This document shows, piece by piece, positions 33,577 to 46,613 of a stretch of 64,000 nt of DNA. Position numbers and translations under genes: made by a program. The notes under the pieces are model-generated. The model searched no databases. It was not told the origin of the DNA and saw nothing but the letters and a program-made list of their open reading frames with translations. Source of the DNA: Apostichopus japonicus. Its lineage: Eukaryota; Echinodermata; Holothuroidea; Aspidochirotida; Stichopodidae. The stretch lies in contig NC_092578.1 in NCBI RefSeq assembly GCF_037975245.1, positions 16,064,821-16,128,820 of the forward strand, read 5' to 3'. Numbering within the stretch: the stretch's first letter is position 1; the number at the start of each line of letters is the position of its first letter.

Positions 33577-36387
33577 AAATCTCATCAAATTTGGTCCTAT
33601 TTTGTACTTTCATGTTCAGGTTACATCAAGATCATTTAAGTTGTAATGAGTTCTCTTGAGTGATAAGTTTTGTCTTTTTTTAAACAGATGTTGTGAAAAG
33701 CACATCTGCATAGCACATTATTAATGGTCAAGGAGAAGACAAATGGAAAAGAAAAAAAAAGATTTATTAATACATGTCTCTTTCATGTATGCATTGTAGG
33801 CTATACCTACTCCATAAGGTATCAACTGTGTTAATTGGACACACATGAGGGGAAAGCCTATTGCAACTAATATGATACTTTTACTTCCTTTAGTGGGAAT
33901 CCCATTACATAGCAGCTGTGGTGCCCAGTGACACTAAATATCACTATATATCACTATATGACTAAATATCACTATGTGAAAGATGACACCATTATACCTT
34001 CTTACATTTGGTTCACGCTGGCCACAAATTTATGGCGTAACCGAACAGAAAGTAGTTTCGGATCGTACATGCATACTTTTCTGCGGGTAGTTTTTGTATC
34101 CAAGCATTAACTCATTCAGTACAGTACAGATAACACGTACTAGTAGCATTATCATAGCTGTGCATGATAGCATACAAGGCATGTCTCATTCCAGTTCGTT
34201 AGTTAAAGCGGAAAGCTAATTAAATATCCGATCGGCGATTCCTCAAAGTTGACACTGCCAAGGCTGTATGACAAATAGAGTTCAGGTGTCGACCTAAAAC
34301 TAACAGAGATTGTCAGTAACTTTATGCTCGGGATAGCCTAAAATTCTAAACTCCGTTAAATGCCGATATTTGTGACTTTTCACTATCAGAATGGGAAATC
34401 ATATTGAAAGCAGCCACATGACACGGTTGTATATTAATTGAATTGGGTACAAAACCTGGTGGCAGTATTTGACATCTCACGAACACCGACTCTCGCATTG
34501 TGATAAATTGTCCCTTTTGAATTCAGCCGAGGCTGCTGGTTATTATAAGCAGCCATGTAAGACTTGCCATATCAATTTTCGTTCATAGTTCTGTATTACT
34601 ATTAAATTCTCACATATTCCTTTACTTGTGATATTAACTTGGATGCACTGCAACCAAAAACATTTTGAAACATTTGATCATTTCCTGCACTCTTCTTGCA
34701 AACTTTGCATGAAATTCCTCACACTGTTAGTTAAGTTTTGTTTTATTAATCATCTTATGAATCCAAAACGACGCCTGGCTTAAGAAAAAAAGACAAAAAA
34801 TGTTTTGATGTTCTGCCTGTAGAATGTCTCCTTTTGGAACCATAGCAGTCAAAAGAGATTTAGCAGTTTCCTGGAATAGATGAATAGATGATACGGAAAC
34901 AACTGCAAAAGCGCCCTCAGTAAAAATGAGAAATATTGATTGTGGTGACATTAACTCAGACTAACTCAAACCTTCTGATGTAAAGCTAAAGCATACTTAT
35001 ATCTTGCCAATGAAACAAGACCAAAACATTTGTTTTTGAGAGATTTGTATAATCAAAATTTAATATAAAGCTTGAGAGGTTCTGTGCAAATGTGTATTTC
35101 TTTTTGCTTTTTGTTTTATAGTAACATATCGAATCAGTCTTGCCTCCTGAATCTCCTTTTAAGGTGAACACCCAACAGCTCTAATACTTCCTTTGCTATA
35201 TCTAAAATATTAAATATTGTGTAGTAATACATGTAAAGCTATCAACAACAAAAAAAGAACGAAAAAAAAAAATGAAATTTTATATTTAAAGAGATGATTC
35301 CAGTGGTTGAAGTTCATTGACTTCCACTGGATCATCCCCTTGATTGTGACTTAAAGATCAACATTTTGAAATCATAAATGGTCAACAATATTTTTGGTGC
35401 TGAATGATATCATCAATTTAAACAATTCGTTTATCCAGGTTTAAAATAAGTGTAATTATATTGATTTACTAGACTGTTTATATATATTTTTTTCAACTTC
35501 TGTTATTGTCAAGATCTGTTAATTTTCTGTTTCATGGTGGTGGGTTGGGTTTTGAGGAACAGGATGTGGATGCACTCCCCCGTAACTCAAAGATTCACAT
35601 TTTGCTGGGTAGAGAATGGTCTTTTAAGCAGCGTGGGGGAGGGGGGGGGAGCTAATACCAACTTGGTCAAAATGTCACAAAACACAATCTTACAAGGACA
35701 TCTTTTATAACCAAATCACAATCTATTATAATGAGAGCTTATCATTTTTGATTTACTTAATTTTTTTCTCCAAAACTTGCTAATTTCTTCTCATTTACAA
35801 AGGTCAGAGGTTGTCGTCTCATGTACAGTTAAACAATACCCAGAAGATTTAGCATTTGATATTGTCTGTTCTCAGTTGACCTGCATGACATTCATTATTC
35901 ATTATTGATAGTTGTGATACTGGAATATACTATTGCCGTTATCCCTTAATTTTTTTTCTTCAAAATATGGACCGACAAAGAATACATTTCGGTCTATGCT
36001 TTACCAACTGAACTGTCCAGCTGTCTCTATATAGTCATTTCTTTGGATGGGGAGGGGGGGGGGGACTGTCGGACTTGTCGACCCTAAGGTCACCATTTTG
36101 AATCCATGGTCTAGCAGAGAGATTTGTTTGCTTTATTTTATTTTATTTCATATTTTTATTATTTTTTTTTTTTGGGCCCATGAGTCAGTAATGCAAGACA
36201 ATTACAACCAAAGAGTTTGGTGAGCAGTTTTCTTTAAATTTTGTTTAGCCTTAATTTAGTATCAGCAATTTTTTTTTAATGCCAGAAGCTTTACTTATAT
36301 ACAAAACTCTATAATTGGATGTACTTTTCCTTGCCAAATAGATCATTCGGTTATTTATTTATCTTGTTTAAAATTCACAGTTTAAAG

Positions 36388-36460
36388 GTACCACATTCTT
36401 AGAAAAGGTGTTAATGCTATTGTTCATGCTGCAAAACATATTAATTTCAAACATTTTTTT
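36388..36460 (+). repeat. dispersed ~70-bp repeat, copy 1
   Basis: GGTACCACATTCTTAGAAAA, then GGTGTTAATGCTAT, ATGCTGCAAAA and ATTAATTTCAAACATT. Nearly the same text occurs at 41518-41590. Confidence 0.75.
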
Positions 36461-38714
36461 CTGCAAGGTTAATAATTACAAGGAGAGGAGAAGTGAATTA
36501 CAAATTATTAAAGGTCACCGTTCTGCATGAGTTGTTTTTGTTCAGTGTTTTTGTGTGTGTATTATTATATTTTTAGAGATTTTAATTATCATATCTTTTT
36601 ATCAAAGATTTCAGCTCAAAATTTCAATATAAAGAAAGATGTTTTTTTTTTAATTCTAATCTTTCAATGCTGTAGTCATTGTAATTTTTTTTTAATATTT
36701 GATCTGTGTAAGTTTTCTACATCGTTTATGAAAATTAAAGCCTTTGAAGAGAAAAATGGAGCCGTCGTGTGAAAATGGCCGTTTTGTAAGAATTTTATTC
36801 AACCTTTTACTCTGTGGTGTGATTACTTTAAACTTCAGCTGACAACACCAACATATGTAAAAGAATACTGTACAAAGAAAGCTCACAATTTTATGAATAA
36901 TATCTAACTGATTGTCCAATGACAAATATGAAGTTCCTTTCAACAAGCATCTTTCATCAATAAAAAAAAACAAATCTATAAATAAATATATTTTATTACA
37001 AATTTGGCTAAATTTTTTCTTGGATAATTCCTTAATGATTGCAGACTGAAAAAAAACCCTGCATGAAAGGCATGAGTATAAGGAAAGTGAATGTGTTTCA
37101 TTTATATATATATGGAGACATTCAGGATACTCTAATCTGTATATTTACTGAAAATTACAAGCAGAATCTCAAATGTAAAACCTGAAATGAAGAAACAACG
37201 AATCGCTGTTCTGATCGTCATTTGTCCGTAAACAATTTTCAAAAATTGACTGCACTAATTATCTGTATTTCATTGCCCAAAAATTCTGCATATGAAATAA
37301 AGTAGTGTCACATTTTCTTGACAAACCCACTTTCTACTACTTTATGAAGCAGATGTTGAGGGTGGTAGTGTGAGGTGTTTGCAGTCACTCAGTATTGTAT
37401 CAAACAGTTCAGTTCACTAGCATAAACTTTGTGGTTCGATTTTTCACAATTTATCATCAACGGAGATGTTTGAAATCCTTGCGAAAGTAATTTTTTTAAA
37501 ACAACACAACAATTATCAGCATATATTAAACAATACTTTAGAGGTAGATGAAGACCAGGTTTAACTTTAACTTACTTTGCAGACAAGAAATTTTAGCAGA
37601 AGTCGTTATTGCCATTAGCTGTTTTGCAGTCTTTTGCTTTTGAATGTTTTCAGAGGATGTAAAATGCATGAGGGGAACTTTAAACCATGTAGTATTTGGT
37701 GGAAGTTTTTTGGGGAATTCGGTATATCATTTTTAGTCATGTTATACAACCAGCTGTCTTAATTGATTTAAGGTAAAATAACAGAAATGCTTGTTATAAA
37801 TATTTTTTGTTTTGAAATCTGTTCACAATTACAGCTGTTTAACATCTTAAAGTGTATGAATGGCAAAGTGTTTCACCATAATATGTATTTTTCTATTTAA
37901 TTTTACAATTTCATTTTTCTCTGATGTTTAATGTTTACCCATCTATTCGTGAAACTTCACAATGCAACAAAACTAACATTGATTTCATTATACACTTGAC
38001 TGTGGCTTCACCAGTTAATTTTGCAATTTTCAACTTTAATGACCTTCTTCAAACGTTTAATCTTCTTTTCTTTGTCATCCAACATCAATATAAGCATTTG
38101 TCTTCATTGATAATGCTTTCTTTGATTATGTTATCAGTTTCTGCTAGCAGAATGATATTCATAGCGAAAATTATTCGGCAAAATACCCAAATATCTGAAG
38201 ATCCCTTGATTTAAGGGATGTCAGACAGTTGTATTTTGACTTACATTCAATTATAACTTAGTTTAAGATCTTTTTATCTGACAAGAGAACAAATTACCAC
38301 TCCCCCCCCTCCCCCCACCGGACCGCCACAACATGCATCGAGTAATTCAGAGAGAGTAATCAGAGACAGCCCATCCAAAGATATTGTTACATTTGAAATA
38401 AATGCTTTCCAAATATTAAAATGCTAAGCTGCTGTAAGTTGCTGGTTTCTAAGTTTATTTTTTGTGTGGATTTTTGGAGGCCTTTGAAAGTCACAAACGG
38501 TGTTAAAAAAGTTTCGGAGTAGTATCCTTTAAGTTTTGGAGGGTTTTTAGGACTCGTATCTTATTCGTAACTTATTTAAAATAAATCATTTCTTCGAGAG
38601 ACCTGGAACTTGGTTCAACTTGATCTGCTATCAGTATTTTTTTTACGAAGCATTTATAATTTTTTTTTTTATAGATCTCTGGATCTAAGCAGTAGGAACA
38701 ACCAATGTGTAAAA

Positions 38715-38765
38715 GTAAGTTGGCCTGACGTTTCGATCCTAGCAGGATCTTCTAAATGACAAGTG
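38715..38765 (-). repeat. retroelement-tail-like motif, copy 2
   Basis: Minus-strand copy of the 14945-15010 motif: AGAAGATCCTGCTAGGATCG then AAACGTCAGGCCAAC. It has a perfect GATCCT-GCT-AGGATC hairpin and lacks the CCTCTGA part present in copy 1. Confidence 0.55.
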
Positions 38766-41517
38766 AACCAAAACGTAGGAACCAAAACAGAAGCAGGAAA
38801 AGAACCTTTTTACAGACTTCAATCACGGGTCACATCGTCATATCACAATGAGAAACTACAAAACCTTGTGATCTGCGTGCGGACTGCTGTCAATAAACTA
38901 ACTTTCATTTTCACAAATGAATTCAGCTCTGCGACATTTTTTCAAAAGAGTCGTAAAGTGATCTGGGTTGTTCTTTGACAGATTCTATTGACACAGCGAG
39001 CAGCTTCTATGCACAGTGTTCTCTTTATCGTAATTAAGCTTGCGACACCTCGTGTTTTCTCGTACAGTGCAAGATACCGTGAAACCTGCACTTAGCAAGT
39101 GTCAATGCTGGTCACTTAACAGTGGTTACATAGCTTAAAAAAAGAAAAAGTAACAATATCTGATCGGCAGTCTAATTCTAATTACCTCTAGTAGAAATCT
39201 GTATAGTTGCTGTTTATAACAAAGAACCACATTGTAATAGCCATCATATCCAGCATGTGACATCCCATATTTATTGCCCCTATGTCCCCCATCCCCCCCC
39301 CCTACAAAGTTTCAGTCGGTCGAGCAGTTAGAACCTACTATCTATTGCCAATGTTTCCTCTCAACCTTTCCTTTTAATACTGTTTGTCCTTCATGTGATG
39401 CTTTGTAAGTGTTTTGATGTCGAAAATCATCAGTTCAGAAAGAAAAAATCTTCATTTGTAAAATGTGCTTTTACTTCACAACTGATAAGTTTGCTTAAAT
39501 CAGTTTTTGTGTTTTCATGTGCAAGTGTATGAAATTTGCTTGTGATTCCTCCATATACTTTGAAGATATAGAAAGTATTAAAGATGGTAAGGGTCAAATG
39601 TTTGGATATGGAAACGGAGCCAAGCTGCAGACTTGAAAAAGTTTGCACCCTTATATAAAGTGTTAATGGTCTGTCCAATTTATCAGCAGTTCCATCATGG
39701 GTAAGATGTGAACTGATTGCACAATTAATGCCCTGATTTATCTCACGATACCAGATTTGCGGGTGGCGGGGGGGGGGGGGGAGAGGATGGTACCATGACA
39801 CAACTATGGTATAGCCTTTTGCTCTGCTCCGTATATTAATATTAATTTCTCCAAATATTAATTTCACCATGCTTTTGTCATACTCAATGCTAGTGGCCAT
39901 CAGATATTTCTTATATTTTTTGACATTATCACAAAACTACACTTTTTAGATTTCGTAAGTGTGTATTGAAGTCACCCCTTTTTTCCCTCATGTTTTGCTG
40001 TAAACGTTGGATTAATTGATTTTGAGTGTACCTTGTTTGTTTCAGTATCAGTTACATTGACATGTATTTCTATGCAATACCTTTTATTTCATAATCATTT
40101 TAAATATTCCAGATGGAATTTTTAAGTATTAAAAAGTTAAGCTTTCTTGAATGCACTTTTGTAAGTTTTAGTCATGTGACTAAATTCCTTACATTAATTG
40201 GAAGTTTTAATAACCAAATGTTGCCTTAGGGAATTAATTTTGCATTTGACGTAAAATAATATAGTCTGCTTGCTTGTCGGTTCAGTCAGCTTGAAAATTT
40301 GCCCTCCAAGAATGCTTATGACAAAAAGTATTGATCTAAGATGTAAAACATCAAAAATTATGGTTTTATTGATTTTTTATTACTGCGACATTTCCTTTTA
40401 TGTGTTACATACTCCTTAGTTTATTGTGGAAAAAATTTATTCTGTGAATAAATTAAAAAAGAAAGAAGGAAAAAAAGATGACTATTATATTTTCAAAGCA
40501 ACTTTTTAAAGCTTCATTTTTCTGTAGTATCAGCTTTGTTGCTAAAACAAGTATTATCCAAATTTTTTTTTTTTAAAAGTGTAGATACCTTTCAAAGCAT
40601 GTTGTTTCACTCTCTAAAAGAAAAGATCTTTCAGCCTTTTAATTGCCTTTCACCGTTTTTAAAGCATTGAGTATTTAGTAATTAAACATAAAAATCCAGA
40701 TATGTGAACTGTTTAAACCAATGGTCTACTAATTATGAGACCCTGATCCAAAAGTGAGCTATGAAAATTTTGGGACAATCACAGAATTTTTCCAGAAATC
40801 AGAAAATTTATCTACGGTTTTCTGATGGATGTGTGGCCGGGTCTGGTGGGTTGTAGCTCGGTCCTGATGGAAGCTCCTTGGTCCTGGGCCTAAAATTTTG
40901 CAATCCGCTGGTTTCAACACCATGAATTGATATTGAAATGAATGGCAGAAAACCGTTGTATTTACAATGTGCTTAAATGCATTCCATAGTTGCTGTTTCG
41001 TCGTTTTTTCTTCTCACTTTTTCATTAAAAATGTTTATAATACATTCTGTCTTGCCTGAAATTGACCCAAATATAAAATCTTTCTCTTTCAAAAACTAAT
41101 CCTGTTTTGTATCACATTTTTTGCATTTCTGTTTTTACTGTATTAGACTTTTTTTTTCTTCTTCAATTTTCAGTTTCCATTAGATTTTGTCACAATTTAT
41201 TGATACAATTCTTCACTATTAGATGAATGGTAAGGTCCCTGACACAATATCACACCAGGAATAAAGCATAATTATGTAAAAGATTTGCAATTTTTAATAT
41301 TTTTGGATAAATTTAGAGAATTATGAGGGAAAAAATATTGAAACTTAAAATATGCCCAACTTGAGAAAATGGAGAAGCCAACTGGCAACAACTTAGACCT
41401 AGATAGACAGTTAACCAATTATGTGGGAAAACAACATGGTTTTTATGACCATGACACAAAGTTAAACAATCCATGACCCCCCCCCTTACCCCCTCCAAGA
41501 AAAAATGGCAGCATAAA

Positions 41518-41590
41518 TGGTACCACATTCTTAGAAAAGGTGTTAAATGCTATTTTTCATGCTGCAAAAAAAATTAATTTCAAACATTTC
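41518..41590 (+). repeat. dispersed ~70-bp repeat, copy 2
   Basis: Near-identical to 36388-36460 with a few substitutions and one inserted A. No terminal repeats or target duplications recognised. Confidence 0.75.
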
Positions 41591-42985
41591 ACAAGCGATA
41601 GCAAACAAAGGCTCTTGAAAGAACTGAACAGTGTGGATCACCATACAAAATGATTTGAAACACAAGGTGCTCTTAATACGAAAGTGTTAGTATTGATACG
41701 GTTGTTGCTTTTACAGAGGGATATCTTTCGTTATGAAGAACTGACAAATTTTAAGAGGACAAAGGTCATCCAAGATGGATGCCATGGAGAAGCATCAGAT
41801 TTTAGAGGCTAGACCTATGTAACCCAAAATTCAAGTGACTGTGATAATTAGGGTTACGGTACCATGTTTTATCTGAAGAATGGGAGGGAAGGGAAGGGAT
41901 CTTAAGTTGACAGGTTCCTCGTAACCTTTGTGAGAGAAAAACTGACTTGAAGGGTACCTACAAGAACGTGGAAGATTTTAAGGTTTAAAAGCAAGTTCAA
42001 AATGGTTGAAGAACTTTTGAATATTGAGCTTTCTTCACTCAAATTGCAGTAGCTAGACGGTCAAATCCCCATCCAGAGAATTTCTCCAGTTAATTTATAA
42101 CCACTTTATTGATAACTAGCTAGAATTAAGAGGACACATCCTGGGAAATTCGACATATGGTATTAGTGATGACTCACTTAACTGCTCGCGTGATATAATG
42201 AGCAACCAGAAATGGAAATTTACAACCTTTGCATGGCATTTTCTTTTCTCTTAATGAGAATGCCATTTTTTTCGATGGAAATTTCTTGTACGTGGCGTGT
42301 ATGGTTTCTGACATCTAAGGGTATAAAAGTGTGTAACTGTTAACAACGTACCTGTAAAAATGTACAGGGTTGAGGGAGAGCAAACTTTAGACCATATGGT
42401 ACAGCTAACCACTCAGTAGTTACTTATTTTTCTCTACTACGCATAGACAAATAACATGACATATTGTTACAGCTTTCCCCAGTATTAAATAGGGAATGTA
42501 ATTATCGTCATATTCGATTGACAAAAATATATGAGCAACTTCAAATTCACGGCATCAAAACATAAAATTTGTATACAAATGTGGCAAGATTTTTTTCCTC
42601 TTAAACACATCAAGAAAAAAAAAGAAAAAAAATTATGTAAAGGTAGAAATCATAGCAACCAAGGCACTTTTTGGTAAAAGTTTGGAATTAAGTCAAAATC
42701 ATAAACTGAAAGCCAATTTTGGGTAGCAAACATTTAAATGATACATAACAGCAAATCTAATTCAAGGATTGTTTTGACAATGATAATGTTGTTGTACATG
42801 ATGTATATAACAAAAAGTACATCTAACCCACACAGAGTAACTTTCCTGTTCCAATTATCTGTGGAGGAATGGCAGATCCCATTTTGATCAACATTTCTTC
42901 AACTTTGTCCTCTATATCACAAGCAAAAAAGAGGTCACCAAGGCTTTTCCGACCTTTGATCCCTTTGTTGTTCTTACTTACTTTA

Positions 42986-43229
42986 GGAGTGTTAGGTCAG
43001 TGGATAACGTCGGTGCCTTTCAATCATGAGGTGCCGAGTTCAAGTCACTTCAAGATTAATTTATGTTGTCCAGTTACAGAGTTGTTGACAATTGACAATT
43101 CATAATCATGGACGTTAAATATGAATCTAAGAGACTGACTTCGGTCAGCTTGTGGCTTTGATAAGCCAATGATGGCTTCTTCGTGAGTTCCTGCTTGCAG
43201 GAGGCTCTAAATTACATACATACATACTT
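42986..43229 (+). repeat. tRNA-derived SINE with CATA-repeat tail
   Basis: Head: GGTCAGTGGATAACG (A-box region) and GAGTTCAAGTCAC (B-box region) at tRNA spacing. Body: GACTTCGGTCAGCTTGTGGC and TTCCTGCTTGCAGGAGGC. Tail: CATACATACATAC. This head-body-tail order is that of a SINE. It overlaps a chance 78-codon frame. Confidence 0.75.
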
Positions 43230-44145
43230 CCATCTTGTAAAATCGAATATATATACCTCAATCGTGTCTTTATCTAAAATTCTGGCCTAGTAAATCTCCC
43301 TGTGACCTTTTAGTTTAGTTTACCTTAAAAATACCTTCGGGGTTTTGTTCTGCTTTAAAATAATAATCGATGCTAAGAGTCTCACCACGTTCACCCAATT
43401 ATCCACACCCTCTCTAGAAATATCAATCTGTGATGGATTTATGCGAAGGGAGTGTTTTCTTTTGTTCATGGGATTGCATTTTCCATTAGATATACCTCTT
43501 TAAACATTGTGCCTAACCTGTCATAATACATTGTTGCATTTAATCCACTATAAAAAATATTCATATATTCATGCACGCATAATGACCTATTATTATTATT
43601 CCAATGATAGAACTGTAAGTGAAACATTCAAATGAAAATCAAGGTGAAAATTTCCGATATTTTTACTGTGTTGTTCACTTGTGACAGGTTGGCAAGACAC
43701 CCCTAATAAAATCTAACTTTTTGTTTAATTTACAAATGAAATTTTCAAAGTGCTGAATGAAAAACCAATGACACCGTTTAATATATCATTTAATATCTTA
43801 AGAGCTCAAATGCAGAAAACTACGTTCATTGGGCGTTAGGATTTGTTCATCAAATCCTGCAACCCTTTTTTGACCAACTTTAAATTAGCTTTTACAGTAC
43901 TTGAAGTGCTGGTTATGGAAACTAATTATGTCTTGCACCCACCTATATAAAAATAAATGTAAAGATTATAATGACTCCATTATTGATCCTAACAAAGTGT
44001 TTAACGACACTGGTATAAAAAATAATGTTATCTCATCATTCAATTAGGAATACTTCCTTTTTCCATTTGGCAGTTTCATAAAGTTTGGATTAATCAACAA
44101 CAAAACATAGGCTGGGTTAATTAAAAACCAGATGTATCAAAAGCT

Positions 44146-44528
44146 GAATCTTGATTTGATCTATAAACAAGTTTCCATAACTTTTTGTAAAGAAACTGTT
44201 AATGCTTTTCTTGATAAAAATTGTAGACTTTTTAAATCAAAACTCGCAAATCAATCTTTAATATATTAATTAAATTCTTCTTAAATCTATGGTAGTACCA
44301 ACTGAAACTTGATTTTATCTTTTTAAAAGTGCCTATAACTTTTTGTAAAGAAAGTTTTAATGTTATTCTTGATAAATATTGTAGACTTTTTAAATCAAAA
44401 CTCACAAATCTTTAATATATATCAATCAATCAATCAATCAATATATATCAATATATATATATCAATATATATCAATATATATCAATTGAATTCCTGTCAC
44501 ATAGATCTGTGGTAGGTAGTACCAGCAT
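44146..44528 (+). repeat. 158-bp tandem duplication with inserted CAAT microsatellite
   Basis: ACTTTTTGTAAAG recurs at 44180 and 44338 (period 158). Both copies continue with TTGTAGACTTTTTAAATCAA and TTTAATATAT. The second copy has an ATCA/ATAT microsatellite (44413-44486) before the shared AATTxAATTC...GGTAGTACCA end. Confidence 0.7.
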
Positions 44529-44667
44529 TACTCCTTGAAGACATCGAACCGGACAAGACAGATACCACTACAAACGTTTCTTGGTGAGAGTTTGAAGGCT
44601 GAAGAGATTTCTGCTCTGGCCAAGAATTGGACTAACACGTCTTTAATAACCCTACCTCTCTCTGAAG

Positions 44668-45141
44668 CAGGGGTTCCCTAACTGGGGTGCATGAACCCCC
44701 AGGGAGTGTGTGAGTCCATCCCAGGGGGTTCGTGTGACGTTTCTCAAAGTCAAAACTAGAGTACTTCTTGTTGAACTAAAATCTGATATATCATATAATT
44801 TATTAATGTACAAAAGTCGTACCTATCGACAAACTCTTCTCGCGTTCCATACACATATGTTGCCATAGTAATACCGTACCATGCATGTGATAAATAACTG
44901 AATTATGAATCGATGCATGATACAATTCGTGATCTGATCTTGAGGTTTCCAAATAAATATTTGTTCATCTCTTGTTTTTATTCATTGCAATATTACACTA
45001 TGGACTTGATCTTTTACGAAGCACTGTTATGCGTATTATAGCATAATAATGACTCAGATTTTGTCTCGAAAAGTTGGAGGTTCGTGGACAACTCTGACAT
45101 CAACAGGGGGTTCATGGGGGGATAAAGTTAGGGACACCCTG
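44668..45141. mobile_element. hAT-like miniature element, 474 bp
   Basis: The left end CAGGGGTTCCCTAACT is mirrored by AGTTAGGGACACCCTG. Flanking octamers CTCTGAAG (44660-44667) and CTCTTAAG (45142-45149) match at 7 of 8. These are classic hAT termini. Non-coding. Confidence 0.78.
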
Positions 45142-45374
45142 CTCTTAAGCATTTGAAAAGTAATTTAGAGCGGTTATCTGGCCACTCGGTTCAGAGCAGA
45201 AATATTTGTGTGGACCAGAATCACATTGTCGATATATCCAACATTCTGTTGAAAAATCAAATTTGTCCATAGACCTGTGAAGTAACTTGATTGGTTTGCT
45301 TCATAGTTCAAAAGCGTTGCACGGATATTCTCGTGACAGAATCGAGTCAGGAAATTATTCACCGACCTCAGGTA

Positions 45375-45850
45375 TCATTCAAACCAGATACATATCAGAG
45401 TGAGCCTCATTCCTGAAACTAGATTCCGGTTATCATCAGGAAGAACTGTCTGTCTGAACCTAGGCTCAGGTTCATATCAGAAGAGGCCATTTTCTCGAAA
45501 CTGGGTTCAGGGCCACATCACTGAAGAACATTCCTGAAACTAGGCTTTACGTCAATGTCAGGAAGAATTGTTTTCTGAAACTAGGCACAGGTTCTTAGGC
45601 TCAGGTTCTCATCGGGAAGAATTGTCTGTCTGAACCTAGGCTCAGGTTCTCATCAGGAAAAGCTACCTGTTGGAACCTAGGCTCAGGTCATCCACATACA
45701 GTAAGTAGAACCATTTTCTTGCAACTGGGTTCAGGCCCACATCAGCAAGAAACCCCTTCCTGAAACCATGTTAAAGTTCTCGTCAGGGAGGACAGCTTTT
45801 CAAAACCTTGGCTCAGGTTCACATCAGTGGGAACCTCATCCCAGATTTGT
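45375..45850 (+). repeat. degenerate ~41-bp minisatellite, about 11 units
   Basis: The core GAACCTAGGCTCAGGTTC is followed by CACATCAGGAAGAA and a variable spacer. Unit length drifts around 41 bases (not a multiple of three) and stops interrupt all frames, so it is not a repeat protein. Confidence 0.8.
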
Positions 45851-46385
45851 CAAAATTATTTCAGCATCTCTCTGTTAGTAGAACCATTAACCTTTGCTCA
45901 AAACAGTAATATGGACTGATATTTTTCACAAACATTTCTACCGAGTCAAATGTGAACTTGATTGCAAAACTTTCATAACTGTTATAAGCAAATTGCACTT
46001 TCTCTTACAATATGAATAACAACATATATTGGCAGTGTACAGTACCGCGTGTACTGCAACTTACTTCCTACTTCAAAACTAGGAACTTCCACAGGAAATC
46101 CTGAACAGAGATCTACAAAAGTTTGAACCCTTTGTGGTCATCACTGGATTAGGCTTTGAAGTTTTCATTCCAAAGGCCTGTAGGACTGCTGCCTCTTTCA
46201 CTTGTCACGATCAATGCACGACCGCTACTTTTTCCCATGTTGCTTTTACAATTATATACAGGTGGAAGAGACCGACATGGAATTTTCTCTCTGGAGATGT
46301 GAAAACTGCTGCATTCAGAATTCAATCCTCAATCAATAATTGTCCAAAATAAAATTGCCCAATTCCTTCCTGAAGAGTTCTCCGA

Positions 46386-46613
46386 TTAGTGTTGAATTAT
46401 TCCACGGTATCCTTCGCTGCTTCTGATGTCCTCTTCCAAGCTGAAGTCATAGAGATACTTATCCAGATCCAAGGGTTCAAGTTGAGCTACTGGGGAGTTA
46501 TGGCTGGGATTCTGAAGGTTCACTATAACTTGAAGTCGAGGATGAAGGGCAAACGGTATATCGGCAGCAGGATGGGAGCCACAACCGGGTTGGGTATTTC
46601 TGTCAGTTGACCC
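46386..46613 (-). CDS. UMAD1: UMAD1 coding exon 2 (UMA domain and stop)
   Basis: 75 codons plus TAA, starting GSTDRNTQPGCGSHP after a TTATTGACAG acceptor. It carries PFALHPRL and YLYDFSLEED, the two blocks of the UMA domain. The plus-strand frame over the same bases is a shadow. Confidence 0.87.
   Translation of the reverse strand, partial: GSTDRNTQPGCGSHPAADIPFALHPRLQVIVNLQNPSHNSPVAQLEPLDLDKYLYDFSLEEDIRSSEGYRGIIQH

Larger units (their letters stand above)
33577..44145 (+). other. CERS 3' UTR and intergenic flank
   Basis: No further gene recognised. Canonical AATAAA signals follow the CERS stop at 36959-36964 and 37296-37301, with others later, so the 3' UTR may exceed 3 kb. Open frames at 37924-38214 and 39430-39900 (minus, 156 codons) have no recognisable motif. 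A tRNA-derived SINE and dispersed repeats lie here. Confidence 0.45.

Noticed and set aside
33247-33588. 113-codon minus-strand frame with poly-Met/Ile
   Set aside because: Antisense reading of the ATT/ATC microsatellite and CERS exon 8.
46389-46610. 73-codon plus-strand protein
   Set aside because: It is the complement of the UMA-domain exon, whose minus-strand translation has clear family motifs.
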